From: Eudorina sp. 2006-703-Eu-15
Lineage: Eukaryota; Chlorophyta; Chlorophyceae; Chlamydomonadales; Volvocaceae
DNA length: 64,000 nt
Direction: 5' to 3'
NCBI GenBank assembly: GCA_003117195.1
Contig: BDSI01000163.1
Span: forward strand, 176,069-240,068
This document shows positions 1 to 10,289 of the stretch, piece by piece. Position numbers and translations under genes: made by a program. The notes below the pieces were generated by a model, which worked only from the letters and a program-made list of their open reading frames with translations, had not been told where the DNA came from and searched no databases. The stretch's first letter is position 1. Each line of letters begins with the position of its first letter.

Positions 1-10
1 GCGTGAGTGC

Positions 11-106
11 TCAAAGAGGGAAACCGCCAACAAGTCAAAGAGGGAAACCGCCAACAAGTCAAAGAGGGAAACCGCCAACAAGTCAAAGAGGGAAACCGCC
101 AACAAA
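11..106. repeat. 24-bp minisatellite, four copies
   Basis: Four head-to-tail copies of a 24-bp unit (key string AAAGAGGGAAACCGCC) run from 11 to 106. They are perfect or nearly so, and the last copy ends in AAATCC instead of AAGTC. There is no spacer between units, so this is a plain minisatellite. It probably continues to the left of the window. Confidence 0.9.
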
Positions 107-217
107 TCCCGAACGGAACCGGGGTGCACCCGGCGATCGATGACGGGGTATGATGACGTCATCGAGTGCCGGGCTCGCCCGGTTCCGGTATGGTCTTCTT
201 GGCGGTTTGCGTGGGTT

Positions 218-281
218 ACACGTCCCACGGGTCACACGTCCCACGGGTCACACGTCCCACGGGTCACACGTCCCACGGGTC
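218..281. repeat. 16-bp minisatellite, four copies
   Basis: Four tandem copies of the 16-bp unit ACACGTCCCACGGGTC lie directly downstream of the 24-bp array. Each unit contains an ACACGT/CCCACGGG pair of short inverted-like motifs. No coding role is visible. Confidence 0.9.
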
Positions 282-519
282 ACACGCGGGGGCGTGTGAC
301 CGACCGGCAAAGGAGGAAAGGAGAGCCGCTGCTGCAGGGGCGGGCGCGCTGCGGTGCAACGGGCTCAGCCACCCCGCGGGGTGGGGTGGGGACGTGGGGT
401 CCCTGTCCCCTAGAGACCCGACCCCACTGCTGCAGCCACCCAACTTGATGTGTGTTTAGCAGCGTGACCAGTGCCAAGAACTTGCCACCTTGGTGTGTCC
501 ATCCACCCGCGCGCGCACA

Positions 520-572
520 CACCGCCACCGCCACCGCCACCGCCACTGCCACTGCCACTGCCACTGCCACCT
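520..572. repeat. CACCGC/CACTGC microsatellite
   Basis: A run of CACCGC hexamers passes into CACTGC hexamers. It lies upstream of the first supported exon of the 2OG-oxygenase-like gene, in sequence I read as intron or 5' flank. In some frames it gives artificial poly-Pro or Thr-Ala ORFs. Confidence 0.85.
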
Positions 573-726
573 CTCGTCTCCGTTCCGCCCGCCGCCCAAC
601 CCACCCAACCTCACCCGAGCCAACATCCATCTTCCCCCAACCCCACCTGGACCACCCCCAGCACTACCGTCCGAACCCCTCCCTCCCTCCCTGCCTCCCT
701 CCCTCCCTCCCTGCCTCCCTGCGCAG

Positions 727-2813
727 GCGGCATCGGCGGACCGACGTTAGTGACCCCCCAGGTGGGGCCACTGCTCCAAGGGGGAAGGAGGGGGTGGGGA
801 GGGGGTGGGGAAGGTTGGGGAAGGGTGGCGAGGACGGGGCACTTGACCGCTACACTACACACCCCCCAGGCTCCACAAACCGCCTCCCAAGACCCAAGAC
901 TTGGTCCACCACGCCGGGGGAGGGGCGAGGGAGGAGGGGCCGGGGGGGAGGGGCGAGGGAGGAGGGGCCAGGGGGGAGGGGGGAGGGGCCGTTTCTGCAC
1001 ATTCGATAACGTTTCGCGATTTCGCTGTCTTGTTTTAACCAAAGGGGGCTGTCTGTCTGACTTGATGGACACCCGGGAGGGTGGGGCTGTGCCGCAGCCG
1101 ACCCCCCGCGCTGTCCCTGGCGAGCGGACCTCGCGCGTGACGAGGCGGCGGCGGTTGGAGGCGGGTGGGGTGGGGCGGGTGGGGTGGGGCGGGTGGGGTG
1201 GGGCAGTTAGGGTGGGCAAGCGGGCCGCATGGGGGCCTGGGCACTTGGACCACTTCCTGCCCGCCCGGCGGTCCCCATCCCGGCCCCCCCTTCCTGCCGC
1301 TGTCTGTGTAACACCGGTGGCATCGGGGCAGTCCCTGATCTGTCTCCGTTCGTGACGACCGCCATCGTCCTTTCTTCCCCCCCTTCGCTCCCCCCCCTCC
1401 CCTCCCTTCCCTCCCTCCCCCCCCTCCAGCTCCTGGGCGGGCCCCTGGCCCCCCACGGCTGGCTGGTGCACCCGCGGGAGAACCGCCTGGCCTGGTTCGA
1501 CAGCACCGTACTGCACGGTGAGGGGGGGGAAGGGGAAGGGAGGGGGAACAGGGGGGAAGGGGGAGGGGGAAGGGGGAAGGGGGAATAAGCAAACAGGTAG
1601 ACGCAACCGGACGCCAGGAGGCGGGAGCGAAAGCAACCGTGGTGCGGGGGTGCGGAAGTGGGGGAGTGGGGGTGCGGGAGTGGGGGTGCGGGAGTGGGGG
1701 TGCGGGAGTGGGGGTGCGGGGATGGGGAGAGATTGGGAACCGGCTCCCCGGGGGGAAGTCGCAGCCGGTCCCTGCTCCCTCGTCAGGACGAACCTAAGGG
1801 GGGGGCCGCACGGCGGTGAAACTGGCTGGGGTGTTTTGAGGTGTTTGCTCGGGGTCGGGGTCGGCACAGCAGCTAAATACAAACGAAAGTTGCTTCCTGA
1901 CTGCGACTGTTGTACATCCTAATGAGCGTTGCGAGCACGGCTGCTGCGGGGCCGGCGATGGGGGCGGCGATGGGGGCGGCGATGGGGGCGGGGAGGAGCG
2001 GAGGACCCCCCCTTAGGGTTCGGGAAGCTGCCCCCGAACACTGAGGTTGGCGATGTCCTGTACCGCTGCTTTCCAGTTATCCACTCCCACCCCCTGGCCC
2101 CTACCGCTGCGCCCTTGCTGCCCTGGACCCCTGGACCCCTAAACCCTAAACCCTAGAACCCCTGAACCGTACGGTGCCGTACATACTGCCGTACGCAGGT
2201 GTGATCCCGGGTCGCGGCCCCAGCCCCCGCCCCGGGGAGTACCGCATCACACTCATGATCGCCTTCTGGCGGGACATACAGTGCAGGTGGGGGGGAGAGC
2301 GGGTGGGGGAGCGGGTGGGGGAGCGGGGGGGGAGCGGGGGGGAGAGCGGGTGGGGGAGCGGGTGGGGCGGGGGATGGTTGAATGCCCTAGAGGTGGGTGC
2401 GTCCCACGACACTCATGTTACTGGTACAGGCGTCGCGCATGTGGCCGAACCAGTGGCTGCATGGCCGGAACCCCAACCCGCCACCCACACCCCTTGACCC
2501 TCCCTGCTGCCGCGCTTCCTTTCCCCTCCCCTCCCCTCCCCTCCCCTGGACGGGTGTCCCCAGGCCCCGCGACGACGGCCTACCGGGTCCCTCGCAGCCC
2601 TTCCCCCGCTCCCCCGGCTCCCCCGCCGCCCCCGGCCCCCGGTACAGCTGGATGCAGGACCTGCCGCCGCACCCAGAAGGAACGGATGGCTGGGGTACGG
2701 CAGACCCACGGGACGCCGTACCCACCGCCATCGATCGAGTCTGGGAGCGACTTGACGGCAGCCCCGCACAGCCAGGTGCCGTACAGTACGACGCGTGTTT
2801 CCAGGGGTTCTGA
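727..2813 (+). CDS. 2OG-Fe(II) oxygenase-like protein, 3' part of the gene (four exons)
   Basis: Predicted exons are 727-761, 1430-1517, 2199-2286 and 2564-2813, with GT-AG borders and matching phases throughout; the stop is TGA 2811-2813. The spliced product contains GGPTLVTPQ, then a WLVHPRENRLAWFDSTVLHGV stretch, then YRITLMIAFW. This order (Gly-Gly strand, then Phe-Asp...His-Gly-Val, then Arg about 17 residues later followed by a hydrophobic strand ending in Trp) fits the C-terminal half of a 2OG-Fe(II) dioxygenase double-stranded beta helix. The His of LHGV would be the distal iron ligand and the Arg the 2-oxoglutarate contact. The tail after the fold is Pro-rich and ends DACFQGF. The proximal HxD motif and the start lie in upstream exons I could not find, because the first supported exon needs one base from a preceding exon. 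A TGTAA, the usual algal polyadenylation signal, occurs near 3355. The substrate is unknown. The family call is inference from motif order; the exon structure is more certain. Confidence 0.65.
1161..1204. repeat. G-rich tandem repeat, G-quadruplex-prone
   Basis: Repeated GGGTGGGGTGGGGC units sit within the first intron (762-1429) of the 2OG-oxygenase-like gene. There are many closely spaced runs of three or four G on the sense strand, so four-stranded folding in DNA or pre-mRNA is possible. Confidence 0.7.
1655..1722. repeat. 14-bp G-rich minisatellite
   Basis: About five copies of GGAGTGGGGGTGCG lie in the second intron (1518-2198) of the 2OG-oxygenase-like gene. Confidence 0.8.
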
Positions 2814-5393
2814 TGATGTGAGGCCGCGGGGGGGAGTGGTGCGTGTGGGTGGTACGGCAGCTGGCTGACGGGTCCGGGCGGTGGGGGAATGGGTGCACCA
2901 GAGCTACAGGGTGGGGTGCACCCCCCCGTCCCCACCGCGCCCACCGTGAACCACGTGACGATGTACGACACAAAGACCCTCCAGGTTTGGCGCGGAGGAA
3001 AGGGTTGGTTGGCCGCCGCTGTGTGCGGTGCTGGCTTGTGTGCTGGGCGCACAGGGCGGGAGGGGGTGGTAGGTTCGGGGCGGGGACAGTTGTCCGGTTC
3101 GTATGCGTGACTGCAGCCCAAGGGTGTGGGCGTGGGCGTGGGCGTGGGTAGCTTTGTAGGCGCCGCCGGCGGGGAAGTGGGTCATAGGTTCGGCATCTCG
3201 CCGTACGGCATCGTACAAACAGTACGGGATGACGAGGTGCGCCAGCTCGGGAAGGATGTGTTGATTTCCGCGGTGCGCCATGGTGAGGAAGGGCAGCCTT
3301 ACCAGTCTACAAAAGTGTGCACTCTTAATTCACCACCATCTTTCTCCAGTAGACCTGTAAACGAGCATGTGCTCCTTCAAGGTTCCAGTTTGAACACCCA
3401 CACAGTGACGAAAACAATGTTGTCATGATCAAGATAGTTTACTTCCTCAGAAGCAGTGTCGTCGCAATCCGTTTGAGTTGAAACGGACGAGCCACAGACG
3501 GGCCCGGTGTGCTGAGTAATTCATCGCGGGCCGGAGCTGCGGTCCTGCAGGACATCCATTGAACTATCAATCATATCAGAGCTCCGCCCTAGTGCGTCAA
3601 AAACGGTTGCAGATTGCACGTGGACACATTGCCGGTTGCAGTTCACGGCAACGATGTACACGGCGGCCGGTCTGTGATGGCCGCAGACCTGCCGCCCTGC
3701 CTTATGTCTCGACAGCTTTATTCACCGCCGGTGACTGAGGGCTCCGCCGGTGCCGCCTGCTGACCGATGTCCGCACCGTCAGTACCCACCTGCCGCAATC
3801 ACGCGCCCACACTCATTCCCGGATGCTTGCCACTCAGTGCTCGGGCGGTGCACTACTCGAGGGCCGCCGGGACACAATGGGCACCACCGCACCACGTCAT
3901 CGCGGCGGGGCAGGTCCGGGAAGGCGGCACAGCTTACCGGTTACCCAAATGACTGAATGTCGCTGCGGACTTCAGAAGGGATCATCGGTGCCTACCGCCG
4001 AAACGGTCACATGTCACCGCACACGACACCCCGCCTCCTCCACCCCCTCTTCACGACTGACCCTCCCTCAAGTCTCTCCTCTGCTGCTAACCACCCGTCG
4101 AGAGCGTCGCTGCGCCGGAGGCGCAGCGGCCCCCCGCAAGGGTGGATGCATTCACTGTTTCTGGGTTCGTTCGCTACAGTTTATGAACGGTATTGGTGGT
4201 GGTAGAACGGGGCCTGCGGCCGCGTGGTAGTACGGCATGCATAGACCAACCCATGCTGACTTGTTCTTGCTTTGACGCCCGGTGCACTGTCGGTGTACCG
4301 TACATTATTCGAGCGGGGCAGGTCATCGTACTCCAGTATCAGTATGACGGGACCTGCTGACTAGGATGTTGCGAGACACCCGCTCCCTCAGCTGATCCGT
4401 GGCAGCAGGCTGGAGGATAAAAATACATGTTTCATCAGCGAATCTGATGGCCGGCCGGCCAGCAGTGTATCCATTAGGGCTGTAGAGCAGCTTGCTGGGG
4501 ACTGCCGTACCCATAATCACGGTACGGCATCTGCCGTACGTACGTGGTGGTAGGCCCTGCCCCTCATGACTGCAGGCGAGTTAGGTGCGTACGATTGATG
4601 AGCCCGTCAGGCAGGCAGTCAGCCATGCGGATGCGGGGCGGCGCACCAGGGCGACCGCGGGCGGGTCGTCTGGGTAGGTGGCGTTGTTGACGCACTGAGG
4701 AGGCGGCGTATGTTATGGACGGAAGGAGGACGCCAGCCAGCCAGTGCGGGCGGCCAGCCGCAGCTGGGGCTGAAGCTCGTGTATGGGGGGACACCTGTGG
4801 GGTGTGTCATGTGCGGCCCCTGATGCACGGGATGAGCGCCACCACTCAATGTACCCCTGCGTCTTGACAAATGCTACAGATCCACCTTGTAACGGTTACT
4901 TACAAAAATGCTACAGGGGCAAACAGCATACATATATACCCGGTGCACGCGGGCCATAGAGTTGTTCATCAATCGTACACAAACAGAGCGAGGTTGCTCT
5001 TAAGGCAAGTGAACGACTGCCCGCGGTAATATGAAACTGCGGCCCATGGGTCAGCCTCGACGAAAGTGCGAACGAACATCGGATCCGCCCGCAAGGCAAG
5101 GCAGTTTACATTCGTTACAGTTCCTCGAATGTAACCTGATGTAAGCGCACGTTCGTGGCTACTAGGTTTGGAACAAGTGCAACGCCTTTTTGCAGCGGAT
5201 GTGATTTTCCTGGTTACCGGTCTGCCTACCTCACGCAACCACTGTCACCGCTGACCCGCGCGGTCCGCTGTAACATCCTCAATAAAAAACCCACTGCGCC
5301 CGTTTCCGCGTTTCCTTTTTAGTTTTGCAGCCACCAAACTGGGTGACAAACATAATATGTTGATTTGGCGAGGCGTCTGAAACGTCCGTCGCC
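2814..5393. other. Intergenic stretch
   Basis: There is no supported gene apart from the BTB leader fragment at 3234-3281. The left part is the 3' flank of the 2OG-oxygenase-like gene. From about 4137 onward it is the left arm of the segmental duplication that includes the BTB genes. Short GTAC-centred motifs (TGCCGTAC and its complement) are frequent. ORFs here are short and lack family signal. Confidence 0.6.
3234..3281 (-). pseudogene. BTB-family leader fragment, inverted
   Basis: On the minus strand an ATG at 3281 opens MAHRGNQHILPELAHL, nearly the same as the first 16 residues of the BTB-BACK protein at 5394 (MAHRGNRHILPEMAHL). Similarity then stops and the frame runs into unrelated sequence, with no BTB core. 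I read it as a relic of a third, inverted family member, or as a mobile 5' end. Confidence 0.7.
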
Positions 5394-7344
5394 ATGGCGC
5401 ACCGGGGCAATCGTCACATCCTTCCCGAGATGGCGCACCTGTTCGCGTCGACAAAGGAGGCCGACTGCGAGATCGTGTTCTGTGGAGAGGCGCTCTTGGT
5501 CGGTGCGTCTGCATCGACACCAGCAGAGCGACCCGGACACGAAGAGAGCCAACCGCAATGCCAGGAGGCCCAGGCTTCGCAGCAACAAGATGAGGAGATA
5601 GTTGGCGGGCCGTTGCTTACTCATCGGCTTGTGTTGAGGCTTGCGTCGGACCGTTTCGAAGCCGAGGTGAATTTTGGTTTTGCTTGGGTGTAAATAATGG
5701 CCCTTGCTCGCAGTTATACTTACCTTTTGCCCGCAGCTCGAGCGCTGGCCGGCGGGAGAGCACAGCAAGGGCCGGACGCGCTCGGCATCCCCAGCTGGAC
5801 CGTGTCAGCTGCGGGTCCCCCTCAGCAGTGCAGCAGAGGTCCCTGCAGCCCGCGCCGCGATCGAGCTTGCTTACACGGGCGAGGTGGCAGCGGGCAGCAG
5901 TCTGCGGGAGGTACTGGGCATCCGCCGTCAAGCGGCCTACCTCCAGATTAGGGGCTGCGTGGCGGCTTGTGATGGAGCCATCAGGGCCATGCTGATGGGG
6001 TCTGCCGGATCGGCGCAGCAGCAGGGCGGTTCTCAACCCCCGAGTGACTCAGAGCTCCAGCGGCAGCAGGCGGCGTATGAGCTGTACGCGTGCCATGCCC
6101 TTTGGTCGGGCGCAGAGGCGGAGCCTGGCCTCGCCGCATTGTTAAGTACGGCCAAGAGTTTGCTCGTGGACCACTTTCGTGACGCTCTGAGGACCCTCAA
6201 CACGCCCGACCTGCTGGCACGGTTCACTGCACTGCCGGCGGTGGCCGTGGAGGGGCTGCTCAGCTGCGACCAGTTCGGCACTGACAGCGAGTCCAGCGTG
6301 CTGCTGCTGCTGGCGACCTGGATGAAGGCCAACTACCAGGACACCGACCGGCAGGTACGGCAACGACTCTGCCGTACGATACGGCTAGCGCACTTGAGCC
6401 GGCCGTACCTGAGCCTGGTTCTGCCGGCCCTGGCGGCCGACCACGAGCGGGACCCGGACGGCCCTGAGGGCTGGTTCCCACTCGGGGTCATGGAAGCGGC
6501 GTTCGTGTTCAATTTTGCTGTCGTCGCATGCGGGGAAGAGCGACGGAAGCTCCTTGGCAAAATGAGCGTTGACACTCTCTGGTTCCATAAGGCCCTCACG
6601 GCTGGGCGCCGACGGCAGTGCATCCCGCGGGACGGCCTCGCCTTTGGATGGCGCATCCCGCAGCGGCGGCTGCAGCGGGCACTGGAGGATCGGCAGACGA
6701 GCGTCAGGCTGCAAGTTGACGCCGAATGGGACCTGGGTGTGCAGTCCATTGCTGCAGCCGGGTTCTATTGGGGCCTGTGCATCTTGTCTAATGCCGCCGC
6801 CACGGCGGCAGGTGTATTCGTCCGTGTCGTCAACGCGTCAACGCTTCCAGAGAGGGTAAGCATCAACTTCTCATCTTCCAGCAGTGCGCCGGTGTGCATA
6901 CCGGTGCCCAGACGGGTTACCGTCAATAGGCGCGTTGCGGGAGGGAGTATTGAAATCCAGAAGCTTTTCCGTACCAGCATGGTCCCATATCACGGATACT
7001 GGGGCTCGGCTTGGTTCTTACCCTTCCGGGTGCAAGACCAACTGCAGACGCCGCAGCAGCAGGAGTTGCAGGAGCAGCCGCAGGAGCCGCAGCAGCAGGA
7101 GCAGCCCCAACAGCAGGAGTCGCAGGAGCAGCCGCCGCAGGAGCCCCAACAGCAGGAGCAGCCCCAACAGCAGGAGCCGCAGGAGCAACCGCCGCAGCAG
7201 CAGCCCCAAGAGCAGCCCCAGCCGGACGAGGGCGGTGAGGGTCATCAGGCCCCGGTGGCCCCGGTGGCTGAGCTGCTGTCCGCCTGGTCTGATTACCTGA
7301 TCGACGGCAAGATCACCGGGACCTTCACGCTGCTGCCGCCGTGA
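5394..7344 (+). CDS. BTB-BACK domain protein (paralog 1)
   Basis: Two exons, 5394-5666 and 5737-7344, join in phase 0 across a 70-bp GT-AG intron and give about 626 residues. The ATG at 5394 is chosen because an in-frame stop lies upstream and the context is GCCATGGCG. Exon 1 holds the BTB start: ADCEIVFC (about residues 23-30), a Gln/Glu-rich insert of about 45 residues, then the HRLVLRLASDRF core strand-helix (about 77-88) that continues over the splice junction into LERW. The BTB fold ends near residue 150. A BACK-like helical region follows (about 218-330, containing LNTPDLLARFTALPAVAVEG). Residues about 526-587 are a Pro-Gln-Glu tandem tract, and the extreme C-terminus (ELLSAWSDYLIDGKITG) is shared with paralog 2. 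Proteins of this class usually act as dimeric substrate adaptors for Cul3 ubiquitin ligases. That role, and the lack of a recognisable Kelch or MATH partner domain, make the target unknown. Confidence 0.85.
7042..7225 (+). repeat. PQ/QE codon repeat inside BTB paralog 1
   Basis: CAGCAGGAG, CCCCAACAG and CAGGAGCAGCC blocks repeat imperfectly, encoding about 60 residues of Gln, Pro and Glu. Paralog 2 keeps only a short stub of this tract (about 12010-12056), so the tract expanded or contracted after duplication. Confidence 0.9.
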
Positions 7345-10289
7345 GAGGGCAAGCGTTAGAGGAGCGACTCGGTTGCGCGCCGTTAAGAGTCCCCCAGTGT
7401 CAGCCGTCTACTGATTGGTGCCCGCATGCTTGCGGGATGTTTCGGCTTGAGGGTGGACCTGTCTGGGCTGGTGGGGTGGGGCATGAGATGTCTTCAACGC
7501 CATCACGCAGAGGCTGCGGCCCTTGACGGACGGCGGGTCAGGCGCATCGGGATCAGTGGGCAGCCAAAGTGGGCAGCGTAAGGAGGAGGTTGTTTGGGTA
7601 CCGTTGCGCTCACCGACCGACCGAGGCGCTGAGGCCGCACCGCGCTCTTCATCCCTCGGGGTTTGGATGGCGGCCTCCACTGGGCAGATCGGCCTCGCGA
7701 GAGTGAAGCGGCGAGTGGCGACTGGGGGATGGATCAGAGCGGGAGAAGGCCTCGGCTCTCTGGACTGCCAGTCACGGGCGCGCCAGTCGCATGTTGGGTT
7801 GGAAGCTGCCGTACAACGGCCTGGAGATTTCAATTTTTTGTTACGGCGGCCCCAGCATACGCTCTGGAGTGCCGTACAACTACGGGAACAGTCGTACATG
7901 GAAAGCCCGCGACGGGCGCCCAGGTTATGGTGGGTGGCCGTTAGTTGCCGTCTAGACGTCTTAGGTGTACGTAGCTTGCACGGATGTCCGGGGGCGGTGG
8001 AGTGTCGTGTGATCGGTGCCGTGCTAGTTGACCCCACGTACGGTACGTACGGTTGGCGACACGCGACACGCGACGGGTGCGCCTGGTGGGGACTGGGCTG
8101 CGGGCCGGATACTCTGCTGGGATCTATCGATGCTGCACCTTGGGCGGCCCCTTGCATACGGCGGCCTCAGTCGGAATAGTCCATGGATGGATGGGGCTGG
8201 CAGGCGATACGGGGGCCAGTCCGCGCAGCACGCAGCAGCGAGCGGCCAGGCAACCCAACACTTTTAGAACGGGAAAAACGGCGCTGCACCCTACTGCGCA
8301 TGACCCGGCGCATGACCCGCTAAGAAACGCATCGGGGAATGCGGCGGCGGTAACTGGGTACGGGAGCCAGGAGACTGGTGCTCGGGTACCGGTGCCGCAC
8401 CCAGCGTGTGCTCCACCCTTGCGGTCGGGGGCCGCTTCCAGGCCGGATGACTCCGCGGGCAGTGGCCTCAGGGGTACGGGCCAGGGGGCGGGAGCTCGCC
8501 CCGTGCGTGGTGCCTTGTGGTGCGTTAGTTGTGGATGTGCACCGACGCGGATGATGTGCATACATGTACGGGACCTACCGGGCGGGATGGGCGGCGGCGG
8601 CGGCTGAAGAGGGAAGAGAGGGCGAGAGAGAGAGCGAGGGTTGGGAAGCCCGGCCAGGCTGACAGCCGAGGTGACTGTGGGGCAGAGTCTTTGGCAGAGG
8701 CAAGGGTGGATGCATTCACTGTTTCTGGGTTCGTTCGCTACAGTTTATGAACGGTATTGTGGTGGTAGAACGGGGCCTGCGGCCGCGTGGTAGTACGGCA
8801 TGCTGACGTGTTCTTGCTTTGACCCGGTGATTGCGAATGCCCGGTGCACTGCCTGTGTACGTTATTGGAGCGGGGCAGGTCGTCGTGTATCAGGACGGAG
8901 GACCTGCTGACTAGGATGTTGCTCAGCTGATCCGTGGCAGGCTGGAGGATAAAATTACACGTTTCAGCGAATCTGATGGCCGGCCAGCAATGTATCCGTT
9001 AGGGCTGTGGAGCAGCTTGCTGGGGACTGCCGTGCCCAGTATCACTGTACGACATCTGCCGCACGTACGTGGTGGTAGGCCCTGCCGCTCATACATGACC
9101 GCAGCCGAATAAGCTGCGTCAGTACGACTGAGCCCTACAGGCAGTCAGCCATGCGGATGCGGGGCGGCGCAACAGGGCGACCGCGGGCGGGTCGTCTGGG
9201 TAGGTGGCGGTGTTGACGCACTGAGGAGGAGGCGTATGTGTGGACGGAAGGAGGAGTCCTCCTGGAGGACGCCAGCCAGCCAGTGCGGGCGGCCAGCCGC
9301 AGTAGCAGCAGCAGCTGGGCGCCGGGAGCCCAGAGGTCGCATGTGAACGTGTGAAGCCCGCAGCTGGGGCTGGGGCTGAAGATCCGGTATGGGGAGGGGG
9401 TTCAGGTGTGCATGGTGTATGTGCCACAGGCGGCGCAACTGACCACTCATTGTGCCAGGTGTCCGGGCAATCGCTTTGGGGGCGGGGGCCGGGGGCAGAC
9501 GGCGTCAAAACATGGTGATTACGAGAGCCATTTAGTTGTTCATCCATTTATGGAGCAAGCAAAGCGAGTTTTCTCTTAGTTTTCATTTTCAATCGTTATC
9601 AGTTGGACCCAAAGTCCTGACCGGGCGATCCAACGGTCCCGGATAGCTTTGTGGGCGCCGCATATTACCAGCCTACCACGGACTGCGCATCCCTCCTCCA
9701 CACACGGGGGGGGGAGGGGCCAAACGGGCAATGTTGCCGTACCGACCAACACACGTGTGCGCCACGATTGCCTCTCCTGACAACCGCAATAGACCCGCCG
9801 AATCAAGTGGCGGGGAGGGAGCCGTGCTGGATTCAAACCGCGAATCTTTGAACAGACCGCCAGCGTCTGTCCCGTCTGGGGCGAGTGAGGGACTCGCTGC
9901 CCGCCGCATGCGACCCATGGGTCATGCTGGACAAAAGTGCACGAACGTCGAATACCGCCGCCCGCGCGGCTGCGTTGTTTCATTGGTCGCGATCGGCTGT
10001 GGCGTCACGTACATGTACACAAAAGACGAAATGGGTTCCACGCATTCGTTCGTACAAGGTTAGGAGACAAGTATGCATGTATGTATGTATTTCACGCCTT
10101 GTGCAGCGGATGTGGTTTCCGGTCTCCTCCATGCGCCCTCTGTGCCCGCTGCTGGCGCATTACCTCTTACAAGGATAGGTTGCATCCCGATTGGGTAACA
10201 ACGAAACCGAAGCATTGAGTCCGCCGCGTCTTAAACGTCGGCGCGCCGGGGCACCGGGGCACCTGGGCAATCGTCACATCCTTCCCGAG
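7345..10289. other. Spacer between the two BTB genes
   Basis: The left part is the 3' flank of paralog 1 and the right part, from 8701, is the duplicated 5' flank of paralog 2. The piece between about 8230 and 8700 has no counterpart after unit 2. I see no family-level match in any frame. A TATG-type short repeat lies near 10075-10092. Confidence 0.6.

Larger units (their letters stand above)
4137..8230. repeat. Segmental duplication, unit 1
   Basis: This unit begins with CAAGGGTGGATGCATTCACT and matches unit 2, which begins at 8701. The order of shared blocks is the same: left flank, BTB-BACK gene, then a right flank including GTGCTAGTTGACCCCACGT at about 8021 (13385 in unit 2). The offset between copies grows from 4564 at the left to about 4860 in the gene and 5374 at the right, so indels have accumulated. 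The right edge is approximate. Confidence 0.8.

Noticed and set aside
11..106. Possible CRISPR-like array
   Set aside because: The repeats are directly contiguous with no spacers, and the genome is eukaryotic.
611..1882. 423-codon minus-strand frame
   Set aside because: It is Pro/Gly/Arg low-complexity antisense to two exons of the 2OG-oxygenase-like gene, with no motif.
2136..2155. Telomere-like CCCTAAA repeats
   Set aside because: There are only two to three degenerate heptamers inside an intron; this is neither a telomere nor an interstitial array of note.
9820..9860. tRNA-like T-arm (GGTTTGAATCC on the minus strand)
   Set aside because: The flanking bases do not form the T-stem, acceptor stem or D-arm; it is a chance GATTC/GAATC palindrome.
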